A stretch of 64,000 nucleotides of DNA from Anthoceros angustus (lineage: Eukaryota > Streptophyta > Anthocerotopsida > Anthocerotales > Anthocerotaceae), in contig MU008157.1 in NCBI GenBank assembly GCA_010909165.1, positions 992,001-1,056,000 on the forward strand. The letters are read 5' to 3'. A program made the position numbers and the translations under genes. Positions 21,441 through 33,540 of the stretch are shown here, piece by piece (the first letter of the stretch is position 1; each line of letters starts with the position of its first letter). The notes under the pieces are model-generated. The model saw only the letters and a list, made by a program, of their open reading frames with translations. It was not told the DNA's origin and searched no databases.

Positions 21441-22480
21441 AGCTGGATTATATTATTGCTCAACTTCTATCCCGCATCTCTAACCTACGGACTAATGACA
21501 ATGTCCGCATTCAATCTGACCTTGCAAATGATTGCTTTCAGCTTTGTGCCTTGCCTCCCTCTACACCTCCCTCTCCCCCACTCTCTATCACCACCCGCTT
21601 CCCTCTTTCTCATGTACAAGCCTCTCAATATTCCTGCCTGCTCAAAGCCTCCCTTGCCTCCATTCCGCAGGACCTTCCCTTCCTCTCTATGGCCTCCGCC
21701 TCTTCCTCGGCTATACTTTCCTCCGCCAAGTCTACCTTTCCATTCAAATTCAACCTCCCTCCATCTCACAAAAATACTGCTCCCCGTCACCCCTGGTTTG
21801 ATACCGATTGTAAATGCATGCACTCCCAATTGCACCAGACCCTCCGCCAACTCCAACTTTCACCCTGGTCTCATCACTCTCCTCTCTATAAAGCTACTAT
21901 AGAGCCTTACAAGACCTTCCTCTCCATGAAAAAGGCTCGGTTCTTCCAAACCGAACACAACCATCTCACTCCATCTTGCGACGTCTCATGGTGGCTCGCC
22001 CCGGAAGGAATTCCACTCTAGGGCCCCGTTCTCCTCAAAGCTAGTCCCGAACTTCTTTCCTTTGTTGATGGACTTTACCATATCCCTCTACTATCCCGCT
22101 CCTAAGTCCTCTTATCCTGGTCTAATTATGTTTTTTTTCGCCAGATCTCGTGGCCAGAGCCATAAAGAAGCTTTTCAGCAGGTGGCTATGGATCCTGGCA
22201 TCCCTGGAAACCTCTTTCGTTATGTTGACCTTGTCTCACTCTCGTCTCACCTTGCTTCCCTTTTCAATGATGTTCACCCCATGGATTTTGGATAGTTGGT
22301 GTGAGAATTATATTCATTCAATTTTGAAGGTGACCACTCCTTCTAACTGGTTTATCACTGTGAGTCCATTTATGCCAAGATTTATAGCTCTTGTCTGGAG
22401 ATTCTCACCGCTTCTTGGGGAGGAGGCTAAGGTGCGTGCTCGGGTCGCTGGTTTTCGCCTCACCGGAATACTATGGACAA
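21440..22480 (+). pseudogene. LINE (non-LTR retrotransposon) fragment: linker and N-terminal RT
   Basis: A plus-strand frame to 22,021 reads RISNLRTNDNVRIQ, then HPWFDTDCK and YKTFLSMKKARFF. This is the linker between endonuclease and reverse transcriptase of plant LINEs. After a stop, the RT start is in pieces: LVARAIKKL, DPGIPGNLFRYVD, and a MDNIF-like phrase near 22,470. No catalytic YADD and no endonuclease remain, so it is truncated at both ends and has several frame breaks. Duplicate at 45,170-46,200. Confidence 0.6.
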
Positions 22481-22499
22481 CATCTTTCTTGTTGATGAT

Positions 22500-23212
22500 C
22501 TCCTTCTTCAAGTCCGCCAATCTTATTTTACAGTCCTTATGCGTGGTGATTGGGCTTCTTGCAGTAATAACAAAAGACTTTCACCTTTCTTTTTGCATCT
22601 ATCCTTTGTCCTTTCTATAGACTTGGCTTGAGGTCTTCCACCGTGATATGCCCTTCTTGGAGAAGAGTGTAGAGCTTTCGTTACCTTGTGTCCGGAAAGA
22701 ACCATCAAGCTCCTCTTCTAGAAGTAATCCAACCACCTCATCAAAAGTTGGTTGATTATCACTTGGATGTATCACTATGGATGTCCTATAGGATAATAAA
22801 ATTGCCTACAAGATGGTGGTAAACTACTTAGCAACACACGGTGATCACCTTGCCCTCAAGGTTTGATCTCTGCTTCCTCATTTGATCAACCAAGCTTTTC
22901 AACTTGTTGACATATTGTTCAAGACCACTTGACCCGGCATGCTCTCCAAGCCTTGAGTCAATGGCGTGCAGACACAACACACGTCCTACAAATATCACAT
23001 CCTGGAGGCGGTGTCTGCTTTTATCGGTAGGACCTCCCTCCTATTGATGAAACAGTCCCTCCCAGACTGTGGAGTAAAAAAGTTTGGTCCTTTAGGTAGG
23101 AGGTAGGTAGGAGGTTTCGACCCGGTGTAGCGAGGAGCGCAGTCGTCATAAGCGGTTGGTAGATAGGTCGGTAGTGCAGGTCCGGAGTAGGAATGGGACT
23201 TAGAATCTCCAA
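22500..23212 (-). pseudogene. Ty1/copia gag fragment with zinc knuckle
   Basis: Read on the minus strand, 22,960 to 22,620 gives QYVNKLKSLVDQM, KVITV and FDEVVGLLLEEEL, the order seen in copia-type gag (UBN2 region). The nucleocapsid zinc knuckle CYYCKKPNHHA follows at about 22,575-22,535 (CX2CX4HX4C pattern). An extra T after HHA breaks the frame before the last cysteine. No protease, integrase or RT follows; the downstream DNA is the LINE fragment on the other strand. A hydrophilic frame at 23,021-23,212 may be the gag N-terminus. Duplicate at 46,200-46,640. Confidence 0.6.
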
Positions 23213-24029
23213 TAGGGTGCTAACTTTTAGGATTTACAAACTAATCATGGCAATTAGTTTTATAGGCAAAAGGTCCTTGGTCTTTGGTAGGTCATAGTAG
23301 GAAAAAGTACCTTGCTCTTTGGAGGATAGGGTAGGTGACCCTTGGCCTTGGGCGAGGAAAAAGTTGGAGCGATTATTCCGAGGAGCAAGAAAGGCAACTT
23401 CCTTGGCCTTCAAAATCGCATGCGGGGACTATATATGCGGAGTAAAGGCGAGATATAGCAAATCAGGTTTTGAATAGAAGGACCGTCAATGGTGCCACGA
23501 GGTGGACATCGCGGTGGGGCGATCCGAGAAATCCCATTGAAATCATGTACCGCAAAACCCTCGAAGCCAAGGTTTGGTCGCTTTGGGAAGTAAGTGAAGG
23601 AGGCGGCGATTGCGTGCGAGACAAGGCGGAGGAAGGCGCCTGACGAGTGAGTCCGAGTTTTTGCGCGGGGAATTTTTGAGGTTACTGCACTTTCCGGGCG
23701 GCGGGCGGGGCGCAAGGCGGTCTACCACCTTTCTAGAGGAAGCGATTGCGTGCGAGACAAGGCAGAGGAGGAGAGCTTGCGAGAGAGAGCTCGCTGGCGG
23801 AAGGTTGGTGAGGAGCTAGGAGGGCGAGCGATTGCCAAAGAGAAAGGAGCTACCTTTTGGCGCGTTGCTGGAGAGGAGTTTGAGGGGATCAGCTCGAGTC
23901 TGCAGAGGAGCGACTTCTCAATTCGCGACCTCAGCGCCTTTTCTTCCTTGCTTGCTTCTCCTCTCTAGCTAGCTTGATAGGTTGCTTCCCCTTACCCTCC
24001 AAATTCTATCCTTGTGTGTGCTCCTTTTG
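23213..24029. other. Leader-like spacer before G1
   Basis: No gene is assigned. A phrase GCGATTGCGTGCGAGACAAG occurs at about 23,606 and 23,741. Purine-rich plus-strand DNA encodes Glu/Arg-rich text, probably linked to the coiled-coil remnant that follows. It could contain an LTR or leader, but I found no matching ends. Confidence 0.35.
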
Positions 24030-26640
24030 TGCAGATGGTGAGAATTATGAGGACTGGTGGTTGCACCCCAACTCAAGGGGATGGGAGCAAGGCAATGCTG
24101 CCCACACCTCCCAATCAAGGCAAGGCAAAAAGCATCCCATGCCTGAGTTTGACTGCCGCCCCATCCAAATTTCACCTCGAGACCTGGACGCTTTCGAGCG
24201 ATATGCTGAAGAATTGAAGATGGAGTGGTTGTATCTGGTGCCTGGATGGCACTTTTCAAGCCCAACATTGGTGCAGGAGTGTGCGCAGCGGTTGCGAGCC
24301 ACAAGAGGAGAAGCCAGGATACCCGAGGATGTCACAGTCCGAAGTCACCCTGGAACGTGGAAGGTGCGCCATTTTCAGCAGACATATTTGATACCCGAGG
24401 CGCACAAGGGAGGGATCATCCCGTCGGCCCAGTTTTGTATAATCAGATTCCGGAGGCGGCCATGGATATGTTCCTACGACGCAAGGAGGAAGTTTGGTCT
24501 CCTGGTAATGGTTGGCAAGTTTCCATGTTCAAAGAGAGGAAGTGGAATCTCTTCGCCAAGATTTGGTTGGGATTGATGCATGCGGCCGGAAGACCTACAT
24601 AGGCAATTCCCACCTTATGATGATCTATGAGATGTCCAAGGGCAAGTTGGTAGATTGGGCGAGCATTCTCGTGAGGTGGCTCATAGGAATCATTTGATGA
24701 GCAAGGAGGCCAAAATTAGTTTTGTCTCCACCTTCCTAGTGCATTTATATCACAGGAGGAAGTTCTAAAGGAGGAGGCTGGAGGAAGCTAAGATAGAAGC
24801 TTCCTTGGTCCGAGTGGTGGAAGGGCGTCCGTGGCGCAGGAGGACCGAGGAGGTAGATCGTGACCACCGGGAAGAAACCACCACTCCGGCCCATTAGCAT
24901 GAAGCTTCTGGATCAGGAACCAAAAACGACAAGGAAGAAGGAGCCTATGGCGCCTTCTACGAGAGAAGATAGGGAAAGACTCGCGACCACCTACGGGGCT
25001 TCACATTGGTAGGCAGCCACCACCAGCAGGAGAAGGCTCGGTAGGGACCGGACCACCTACGAAGGAAGTAGTTCCTACGGGAGGAGCTACAACAGAGGAC
25101 GGACCTACAATGAGAGAACAAGCTCCAACCGAAGGAGGACAGGATGGGCCTGTCGCCATGGAAGTAGAGAGCGACAAGGAAGAACGCCGAGGAATGTTGG
25201 TGAACTACGCACTAGCAGGAAGGGCAGTAGGAGGTGTGATAAGAGCAGCTGGAATCTTTCAGAGAATGGCTATCGGTATAGGAGATTGGACGGGCCCAGA
25301 TGCCACAGTGAGCGGTTGAGAGAGGCGACAAGGAACGCCGAGGAATGTTGGTGAACTACGCACTAGCGAAGGCGAGGAGGTGTGATAAGAGCACGGAATC
25401 TTTCGGAGAATGGCTATCGGTATAGGAGATTGGACGGGCCCAGATGCCACAGTGAGCGGTTTGAGGCGGAGAGTTCGTCTTGAACTTGGGATGTGAAGAA
25501 AGAATTGGAGGATGTGGGAAGTCAAGGGAGCCGTGAAGACAACCTCCGAGAAGCAACACTCATCTGGACTTGGCCAAGGGCGAGATAGGATCACCACCAA
25601 GTTGGTGAATGTGTGGGAAATGATAGACCAAGTCTTGGAGAGGAAGCCGATTCAAGAAGGTGAAGAGATGGAAGCCGCCAAGAATGAGGCGGAAGAACGT
25701 TTGAGAACGGCCTTGAAAAGGGTAGGAGAAGTGAGCAGGAGAGAAGGAGGCAGCTACCACATCTAGTAAGGCCGAAAGGACCTTGAAGATGAAAAGGATC
25801 TCCTCTGAGATTGCTGGCCATGGACAAGCGAAGGAATATTACAAAGGGAAATCCACGGCCTAACAAACGAGAAGCAGGAATGGGACAATGTGGCTAGAGG
25901 ACTCAGGGAGGAGCTCCGCATCACGAGGGAACTCCTGGACCAGCAGCGACAGCAATCGAACCACCTTGTTAATGCCTACGGGACCGAGGCAAGGAACTGT
26001 AGGAAGAAGGTGCTGACGGTCCGACATACCCTGAGGGCAATACGAGCCCTCAGGGAGGAACAAGCTAGAGCCACAGCAGCAGCAGTAAAGCGCTTGGTAA
26101 CAAATGCCAAGCAAAAAGATGAGGAGATTGGGAAGCTCACCTTGGAATTGGAAAGAGCGGAGATCAAAAGAGAGACCGCTGTACCGAAGGTGGCAAATAT
26201 GGCTGAGTGGGAGGAGTGTGTCAACCCACTACGAGTTAGAATTATGGGCCGAGAAGAGGGAAAGTGGCGAGTGGCCACTTACTACAACAACCTCCACGGA
26301 AACTATTGAGGAAAGATACAATGAGGAGGAAGAGGAAGCGGATCCGCCATCCTAACGCTTGAGGGCTTGGCGCTTTGGAGACCGAGGTGGCCGAATGGTA
26401 TGAGGAGAGACGTGATAGACATAGCCCGGCAAGCGAGTGAAGAAGTACAGGACCCACCGGTGGGACCTTCCTTGGTGGGGCATCGGACGAGGAAGAGGGA
26501 GGTAGGCCTAATCCTACCAAAGGCACTTACAAGGGTAGGCACTATAGCGGCCGAGGGGAATTCATCTCCCTCAAGGAGGACAAGAAGAAGGAGACAAGCC
26601 CGGAGGAAAACTGTGGAGCCACCTAAGTCCATGGTAGGTG
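24030..26640 (+). pseudogene. Coiled-coil, gag-like coding remnant G1
   Basis: Multi-frame remnant of one long protein. The order is DLDAFERYAEELKMEWLYLV, TYLIPEAHKGGIIPSAQF, EAAMDMFLRRKEEVWSP, a SKGKLVDWA phrase, an acidic stretch (EEELEEAKIEA), then a long Glu/Lys/Arg coiled coil (RLRTALKRVGEV, LREELRITRELLDQQRQQ, LTLELERAEIK). Small frame breaks occur every few hundred bases. The head-plus-coiled-coil shape suits the gag-like protein of a plant retroelement, but I do not recognise a specific family. Two further copies are in the window. Confidence 0.45.
25170..25465. repeat. ~150-bp tandem duplication inside G1
   Basis: The phrase from GCGACAAGGAAGAACGCC to CACAGTGAGCGGTT is repeated from about 25,324 with scattered one- to eight-base losses. 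G2 has it only once. Confidence 0.85.
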
Positions 26641-26659
26641 TGAAGAGGTAGTAGGTGAA

Positions 26660-29100
26660 CCTCCTACGGATGGAGCAAGAGGAGAAGCCGGGATACCCGA
26701 GGATGTCACGGTCAAGTCACCACAGGCGTGGAAGGTGCGCCATTTTCAGTGAGACATATTTGATACCCGAGGCGCACAAGGGAGGGATCATCCCGTCGGC
26801 CCGCTTTGTATGTCAGTTCGAGGCGGCCATGGATATGTTCCTCGACGCAAGGAGGAAGTTTGGTCTCCGGTAATGGTTGGCAAGTTTCCATGTTCAAGAG
26901 AGGAAGTGGAATCTCTTCGCCAAGATTTGGTTGGGATTGATGCATGCGGCCGGAAGACCTACATAGGCAATTCCCACCTTATGATGATCTATGAGATGTC
27001 CAAGGGCAAGTTGGTAGATTGGGCGAGCATTCTCGTGAGGTGGCTCATAGGAATCATTTGATGAGCAAGGAGGCCAAAATTAGTTTTGTCTCCACCTTCC
27101 TAGTGCATTTATATCACAGGGAGGAAGTTCTAAAGGAGGAGGAACTGGAGGAAGCTAAGATAGAAGCTTCCTTGGTCCGAGTGGTGGAAGGGGAGGCGTC
27201 CGTGGCAGCAGAGGACCAGGAGGAGGTAGATCGTCGACCACCTGGGAAGAAACCACCACTCCCAGCCCATTAGCATGAAGCTTCTGGATCAGGAACCAAA
27301 AACGACAAGGGGAAAGAGAAGGAGCCTATGGCGCCTTCTACGGAGAAGATAGGGAAAGACTCGCGACCACCTACGGGGCTTCACATTGGTAGGCAGCCAC
27401 CATAGCGGGAGAGGCTCGGTAGGGACGGACCACCCACGAAGGAAGTAGTTCCTACGGAGGAGCTACAGCAGGAGGACCTACAATGAGAGAACAAGCTCCA
27501 ACCGAAGGAGGACAGATGGGCACATCGCCATGGAAGTAGAGAGCGACAAGGAAGAACGCCGAGGAATGTTGGTGAACTACGCACTAGCGGAAGGGCGAGG
27601 AGGTGTGATAAGAGCGGTGGAATCTTCGAATGGCTATCGGTATAGGAGATTGGACGGGCCCAGATGCCACAGTGAGCGGTTGAGAGAGGCGAGTTCGTCT
27701 TGAACTTGGGATGTGAAGAAAGAATTGGAGGATGTGGGAAGTCAAGGGAGCCGTGAAGACAACCTCCGAGAAGCAACACTCATCTGGACTTGGCCAAGGG
27801 CGAGATAGGATCACCACCAAGTTGGTGAATGTGTGGGAAATGATAGACCAAGTCTTGGAGAGGAAGCCGATTCAAGAAGGTGAAGAGATGGAAGCCGCCA
27901 AGAATGAGGCGGAAGAACGTTTGAGAACGGCCTTGAAAAGGGTAGGAGAAGTGAGCAGGAGAGAAGGAGGCAGCTACCACATCTAGTAAGGCCGAAAGGA
28001 CCTTGAAGATGAAAAGGATCTCCTCTGAGATTGCTGGCCATGGACAAGCGAAGGAATATTACAAAGGGAAATCCACGGCCTAACAAAGCGAGAAGCGAGG
28101 AATGGGACAATGTGGCTAGAGGACTCGGGAGGAGCTCGCATCACGAGGGAACTCTGGACCAGCGGCGAATCGAACCACCTTGTTAATGCCTACGGGACCG
28201 AGGCAAGGAACTGTAGGAAGAAGGTCGACGGTCGACATACCCGAGGGGAACACGAGCCCTCGTGGAGGAACAAGCTAGAGCCCGGCGGCAGAAAGCGCTT
28301 GGTAACAAATGCCAAGCAAAAAGATGAGGAGATTGGGAAGCTCACCTTGGAATTGGAAAGAGCGGAGATCAAAAGAGAGACCGCTGTACCGAAGGTGGCA
28401 AATATGGCTGAGTGGGAGGAGTGTGTCAACCCACTACGAGTTAGAATTATGGACGCACAGAAGAGGGAAAGTGGCAGAGTGGCCACTTACTACAACAACC
28501 TCCTGGAAACTATTGAGGAAAGATACAATGAGGAGGAAGAGGAAACGGATCTGGCCATCCTAACGCTTGAGGGCTTGGCAGCTTTGGAGACCGAGGTGGC
28601 CGAATGGTATGAGGAGAGACGGGCTGTATTAGACATAGCCCGACAAGCGAGTGAAGAAGTACAGGACCCACCGGTGGGACCTTCCTTGGTGGGGCATCGG
28701 ACGAGGAAGAGGGAGGTAGGCCTAATCCTACCAAGGCACTTACAAGGGTAGGCACTATAGCGGCCGAGGGGAATTCATCTCCCTCGGAAGGAGGACAAGA
28801 AGAAGGGAGACAAGCCCCCGGAGGGAAAACTGTGGAGCCACCTAAGTCCACAGGTAGGTGTGAAGAGGTAGTAGGTGAACCTCCTACGGATGGAACAGTA
28901 GGAGGAAAACCTCCTACGGATGGACTAGTAGGAGGAGCACCTCTTCCCCAAGAGCAGCCTTACCTAAGGAACGGCCGGAGGTAGGAGGCGACACCAGGGG
29001 CAGTTCCGATGAGCGGTCCGAGTCAGGAGGAGGTAAGCGATGCGTCGAAGATGAAGGCGACAGTGGAGCTAGAAGAAGCAAACGAAGGCGAACCTCTTAG
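26660..29100 (+). pseudogene. Coiled-coil, gag-like remnant G2 (tandem copy of G1)
   Basis: Repeats G1 from the GATACCCGAGGATGTCAC phrase (24,316 in G1) through the coiled coil. The offset falls from about 2,370 to 2,200 through small deletions. It keeps slightly longer frames in the C-terminal half (28,110-28,751, with ARITREL, ELERAEIKRETA, LETIEERYNEEEEE and ALETEVAEWYEERRAVLDIARQ). It continues to about 29,100 with Pro/Glu-rich repeats of CTCCTACGGATGGA. No start or stop can be assigned. Confidence 0.45.
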
Positions 29101-29344
29101 CTGGTAGGACGACTCGTAGGATGACTGCTAGAAACATTCTTTCTTGGACACTGACACTAATGTGGGACCCATATTTAAGAGGGGGACCCTACTTTGAGGG
29201 AGGCGGTGGTGTGATGGGAGAGGTGGTCATGTCGGACCTTGCCACTGTGGGGTCAAAAGTCCGGATTGCCAGTTACGAATTCCCTCATGGAATCCGGAGG
29301 GTCATCCCGCATTTAAGATGCACATATTTTGAGAGACCGCTCCA
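29101..29344. other. Junction between G2 and the rearranged MULE
   Basis: No gene seen. TATTTAAGAGGGGGACC (29,172) and CCTATAAATGG (29,344) are TATA-like. This is the seam between the two large copies. Confidence 0.4.
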
Positions 29345-29985
29345 CCTATAAATGGTATAGATCAACGTCCGATCAGTGCAACTCTTTACAAAAGCTGGTC
29401 CATCAATTGTGGTTGGTAATGTGATAGCTGAGTCGGGAATGGATTGGAAACCCAAGATTGCATTGTCCACGATTGTTGCTTCCCTTGCATTCTACCTGAA
29501 TCCATGCTCCTTTGTGAAATGCTTATACCAATAGATTTTGCTTACTGTTTCCACGAGAGTGTGGAGCAACCAATCCAACCGTCTTCCTCACAGCCTAACA
29601 AAATCATGGCACAACAAAGACTTCAAAAACCCATGCCAGGCTTCGATAGCATAGTTACAATCTTGGCCTGCGTGCCTCATAGTTCTGATACCCTTTACCC
29701 ATAAGGGAAGCACAATGTGCCATTGTTTCTTGAAATACTCAATGAAACTCGAGTCTGTCTCCAAAATCTACATACACTTGTTGCAGCATTTTGTGGGCCT
29801 CATCTTGATTTGCCACCAGCATAGGTACATAATGTGACCAAGGCACCTTTGGAAGATTGCAACCGAACTTCTCAATTCCGGACCTTCAACAACAAATGTC
29901 AGTCAGCACTTTCGACATGCCACAAGCATAACAACCACTATTCATACGCCCCATACATTGTGAATGGCTGCAATTTACTGCAGAT
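29345..29985 (-). pseudogene. Inverted head fragment of the copy-2 MULE
   Basis: Reverse complement of 1,240-1,900: it reads AILGFQSIPDSAITLPTTID on the minus strand, and its other end, ATTGTGAATGGCTGCAATTT, matches 1,254-1,273 reversed. It lies head to head with the direct MULE tail at 30.7 kb. It has stops and no usable frame. The inversion involves only this part of the transposase. Confidence 0.85.
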
Positions 29986-30014
29986 CGTTAATGGATTCGC
30001 CTGGTCACCCGAGC

Positions 30015-30064
30015 TAGCCCGGTGGCTACACTTATCCTACATTAAATCGGTTGGGTTCAATCCC
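30015..30064 (+). mobile_element. tRNA-like SINE head, third type
   Basis: A-box TAGCCCGGTGG (30,015-30,025) and B-box GGTTCAATCCC (30,054-30,064) with proper spacing. It lies between the two halves of the rearranged MULE and has no counterpart in copy 1. Confidence 0.4.
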
Positions 30065-30720
30065 AGACTTGTCCGGATACGCTTATCCCGAGGGGTCGAT
30101 TCTCACGTTCTCTCTCAACTACTTCTCTATTACCAATTGCCTCACCGAATATGGGTTTTGGGTCTACTGGCCCACGGCCCCAAGTTGAGCCTTCCAGATT
30201 CCTCTAGCTTCCAAGAACACAGAAAAACACTACAAGGACAATATCAATCTCATACCTTCTTCCACAACAATCCACTAAATCTATCCTCACCAACCACTCA
30301 AGTCGCCCTTATGGCATGAACGCCTAGAGTGATTGAAATCGAAGGATTTTCGCTTGGGCTGGTAGCCATGAGATTGCCTATAACGTGAGCACTCTTGGGT
30401 TAGGAAGCCGCCGACAGGTTGCTCCAAAACGAGTCTCTGACATTAGTGCCCTGCAAGATGCCAGCAAGCAACAAGCACACAGCGATCCTAAGGTGAAACC
30501 TGCACAAGGAAGCAGGAAACTGGTTATGAGGGGGACGCGCGCGCCTCCCCTTTAGCTCAGTCCCTACGATCAACCTTGCTCTCCTTCGTCGACGTGTCGC
30601 CTGGTGGACGGGGTCGGTCACGCGCGCTCACAATGGGGGCACAACAAGGGAGAAGAGCCACAAGGATTGATATTGAATTGGTTACATGGCTCCCCTCATG
30701 AAGTGCATTGGACTTTGTGG
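30065..30720. other. Unassigned DNA between MULE halves
   Basis: Nothing recognised on either strand. It has no counterpart in copy 1, so it arrived with, or after, the MULE rearrangement. Confidence 0.5.
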
Positions 30721-31371
30721 TGTCCCAGAGGCACTCGGGGTTTCTTTTGCAAGCACCAAGCTAAGATATTACACCTCAAAGGGGAACCGTATCCACACTG
30801 AGCTAGTTACTGACTATGGCTAGAAGAGGACATGTCCATGTCTCTCCGCATTCTGTTGGACCAATACATATGCCTTGTGAACAGGTGGTGCACGAGGAGG
30901 CAGACAGGCCTATTTTTACAACTCAAGAAGACACTGAATCATTTCCTACAGCGCTGCCATTTGGCAACGTAAAGCCACAAGTGAAGGCCGTTGCTTCATA
31001 CCAGAGCTTGGAAAATATATGGAAAGAAGTGTGGGGAATGGTGCATGCTGATGCTTCCTTGCTCTAGCATACTCATGCAGCAGCTTCTATGTTGTTTCTC
31101 CAAGTTAAATAGTTGTAGGCACGAAAATGTGCCAATGGTGCAGGTCCACATTTCAAGGCCATTTACTCAAATTGGACAATGGCTTTGGAGATTCTTTAAA
31201 GAGGAAAAAATGTATTGTGGAGATGAATACTTGGAAGCTGGTAACCGCGAAGCCAAAGATGCTAGAGGTGTTGCACCAAGGTGCTGAAAGTAGTTATCTT
31301 GAAGAGAGGAAGGATGAGATTTGTGGCCATTTCATGCTTTACTTGGCTATAAATTTTGTAAGATAGGTCAT
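30721..31371 (+). pseudogene. Direct tail of the copy-2 MULE (SWIM end)
   Basis: Starts at the SWIM finger (CPRGTRGFFCKHQAKILHL) and follows 2,160-2,820 closely (MARRGHVHVSPHS, YQSLENIWKEVWGMVHADA). A stop at 31,066 and small indels break it. It joins the tandem tail array that follows. Confidence 0.8.
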
Positions 31372-32625
31372 CGGAAAGCCAGTTTCAAACTCATCATGTT
31401 TAGCTATCTTTATGCGAACTTGGATATTGATGTTCATCGAATTGCACGATGAACAATTTGTGCTCTCTGAATTTCAAACTCTTGAGTACGTGTTCCACAT
31501 ACGTTTACGGAATGAGCTATAGCTCATTCTGTAGCTCTCTAGACAAGCTTCAATTTGATTGCCCTGTATTACATTTTGGTTGTGTCTAGCATACTCATGC
31601 AGCAGCTTCTATGTTATCTCTCCAAGTTAAATAGTTGTAGGCACAAAAATGTGCCAATGGTGCAGGTCCACATTTTAAGGCGCCATTTACTCAAGTTGGA
31701 CAATGGCTGTGGAGATTCTTTGAAGAGGAAAAAGTATTGTGGAGATAACTACTTGGAAGCTGGTAACCTGCGAAGCCAAAGATGCTAGAGGTGTTGCACC
31801 AAGGTGCTGAAAGTAGTTATCTTGAAGAGAGGAAGGATGAGATTTGTGGCCATTTCATGCTTTACTTGGCTATAAATTTTGTAAGATAGGTCATCGGAAA
31901 GCCAGTTTCAAACTCATCATGTTTAGCTATCTTTATGCGAACTTGGATATTGATGTTCATCGAATTGCACGATGAACAATTTGTGCTCTCTGAATTTCAA
32001 ACTCTTGAGTACGTGTTCCACATACGTTTACGGAATGAGCTATAGCTCATTCTGTAGCTCTCTAGACAAGCTTCAATTTGATTGCCCTGTATTACATTTT
32101 GGTTGTGTCTAGCATACTCATGCAGCAGCTTCTATGTTATCTCTCCAAGTTAAATAGTTGTAGGCACAAAAATGTGCCAATGGTGCAGGTCCACATTTTA
32201 AGGCGCCATTTACTCAAGTTGGACAATGGCTGTGGAGATTCTTTGAAGAGGAAAAAGTATTGTGGAGATAACTACTTGGAAGCTGGTAACCTGCGAAGCC
32301 AAAGATGCTAGAGGTGTTGCACCAAGGTGCTGAAAGTAGTTATCTTGAAGAGAGGAAGGATGAGATTTGTGGCCATTTCATGCTTTACTTGGCTATAAAT
32401 TTTGTAAGATAGGTCATCAAGCCAGTTTCAAACTCATCATGTTTAGCTATCTTTATGCGAACTTGGATATTGATGTTCATCGAATTGCACGATGAACAAT
32501 TTGTCTCTCTGATTTCAAACTTTGAGTACGTGTTCCACATCGTTTACGGAATGAGCTATAGCTCTGTAGCTCTCTAGACAAGCTTCAATTTAATTGCCCT
32601 GTATTACATTTTGGTTGTGCCTAGC
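31063..32625 (+). repeat. ~522-bp tandem triplication of the MULE tail
   Basis: The junction word TCTAGCATACTC occurs at 31,063, 31,585 and 32,108, giving periods of 522 and 523. Copy 1 has this tail once (2,512-3,040). Units two and three are identical over long stretches; unit one is slightly different and unit three has a few deletions near its end. Confidence 0.9.
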
Positions 32626-33114
32626 ATAAGTTATGAACAAAATGAGCATCTACCAGGCCTCAACCCCGAATGCTCTATGTTTTTGGCTTTGAGCAATAGC
32701 TCATCCTGTCGCCCTTCAGACAAGCTTCAATTTGATTACCCTGTACCAAAATTCGGTTATGTCCAGCAGAAGATATACGACAACATGCATCTCGTATACT
32801 AGGCCTCACTCCGCGTGCTCTATATCTTTGGGTTCTTCACCACTTACATGGGATGCGTCCCCGTTCTCATATGTGTCCATGATATGCTGAATGGCTACCC
32901 CGTTCTCATGTATGTGCCCATGTGTTCGCAACGGTAACGTATGTTTCCATGTGTTCACATGGTGCACTCACCGACTCCTGGCTCGCGCTCGTGGTCGTAA
33001 GTCACGGATGAGAGAGACAAGATGGTAGGCCCCATCACATCAAGGCAACCAAGCATTAAAGCCCGACGAATTTTAGTGAGCGGCTTTCCAAAGTAGCAAG
33101 CACAAAAGAGTATA

Positions 33115-33120
33115 TTTATT
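33115..33120 (-). terminator. Candidate poly(A) signal of the intact cysteine-rich gene
   Basis: AATAAA on the minus strand, about 420 bases past the stop, in the same place as in A1. Confidence 0.4.
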
Positions 33121-33540
33121 TAAAGCAAACAAAGGATGTTTACATAGGTATCCAGACAATTTGGTTCATGTCAAGACCTACTTGAGACCTCATGACAAGT
33201 CATGTCCAGCAAGCAGTCCTGACTTTGTCCCACACTTATTGCGATATGATGCGCATGAGGTGCATGTTGATATGTATGGATCAGCTAGCTATAGGCACCT
33301 GCCCTCAGCTAACATCCACATGATTCCAACCTTGATCTGCTGTTATAGCTATAGCGCTCTGCAGGAGCATTATATACTTCCCTCAGCATCGCAGGAGGTA
33401 CTAGACACAAACGGAACACGACCATGGATCAATTCACGCCCTTGGAACTGGAGCTCAAGGTGGTCGGAACATGAGGTATGTGCAAGACCACGCTGATGAG
33501 AACCCGTTCGACATGCCAATGGCACGCAGCGCTTGTCAAT

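Noticed and set aside
29172-29351. Promoter of a gene starting near 29.35 kb
   Set aside because: The DNA that follows is inverted MULE debris, with no plus-strand gene.
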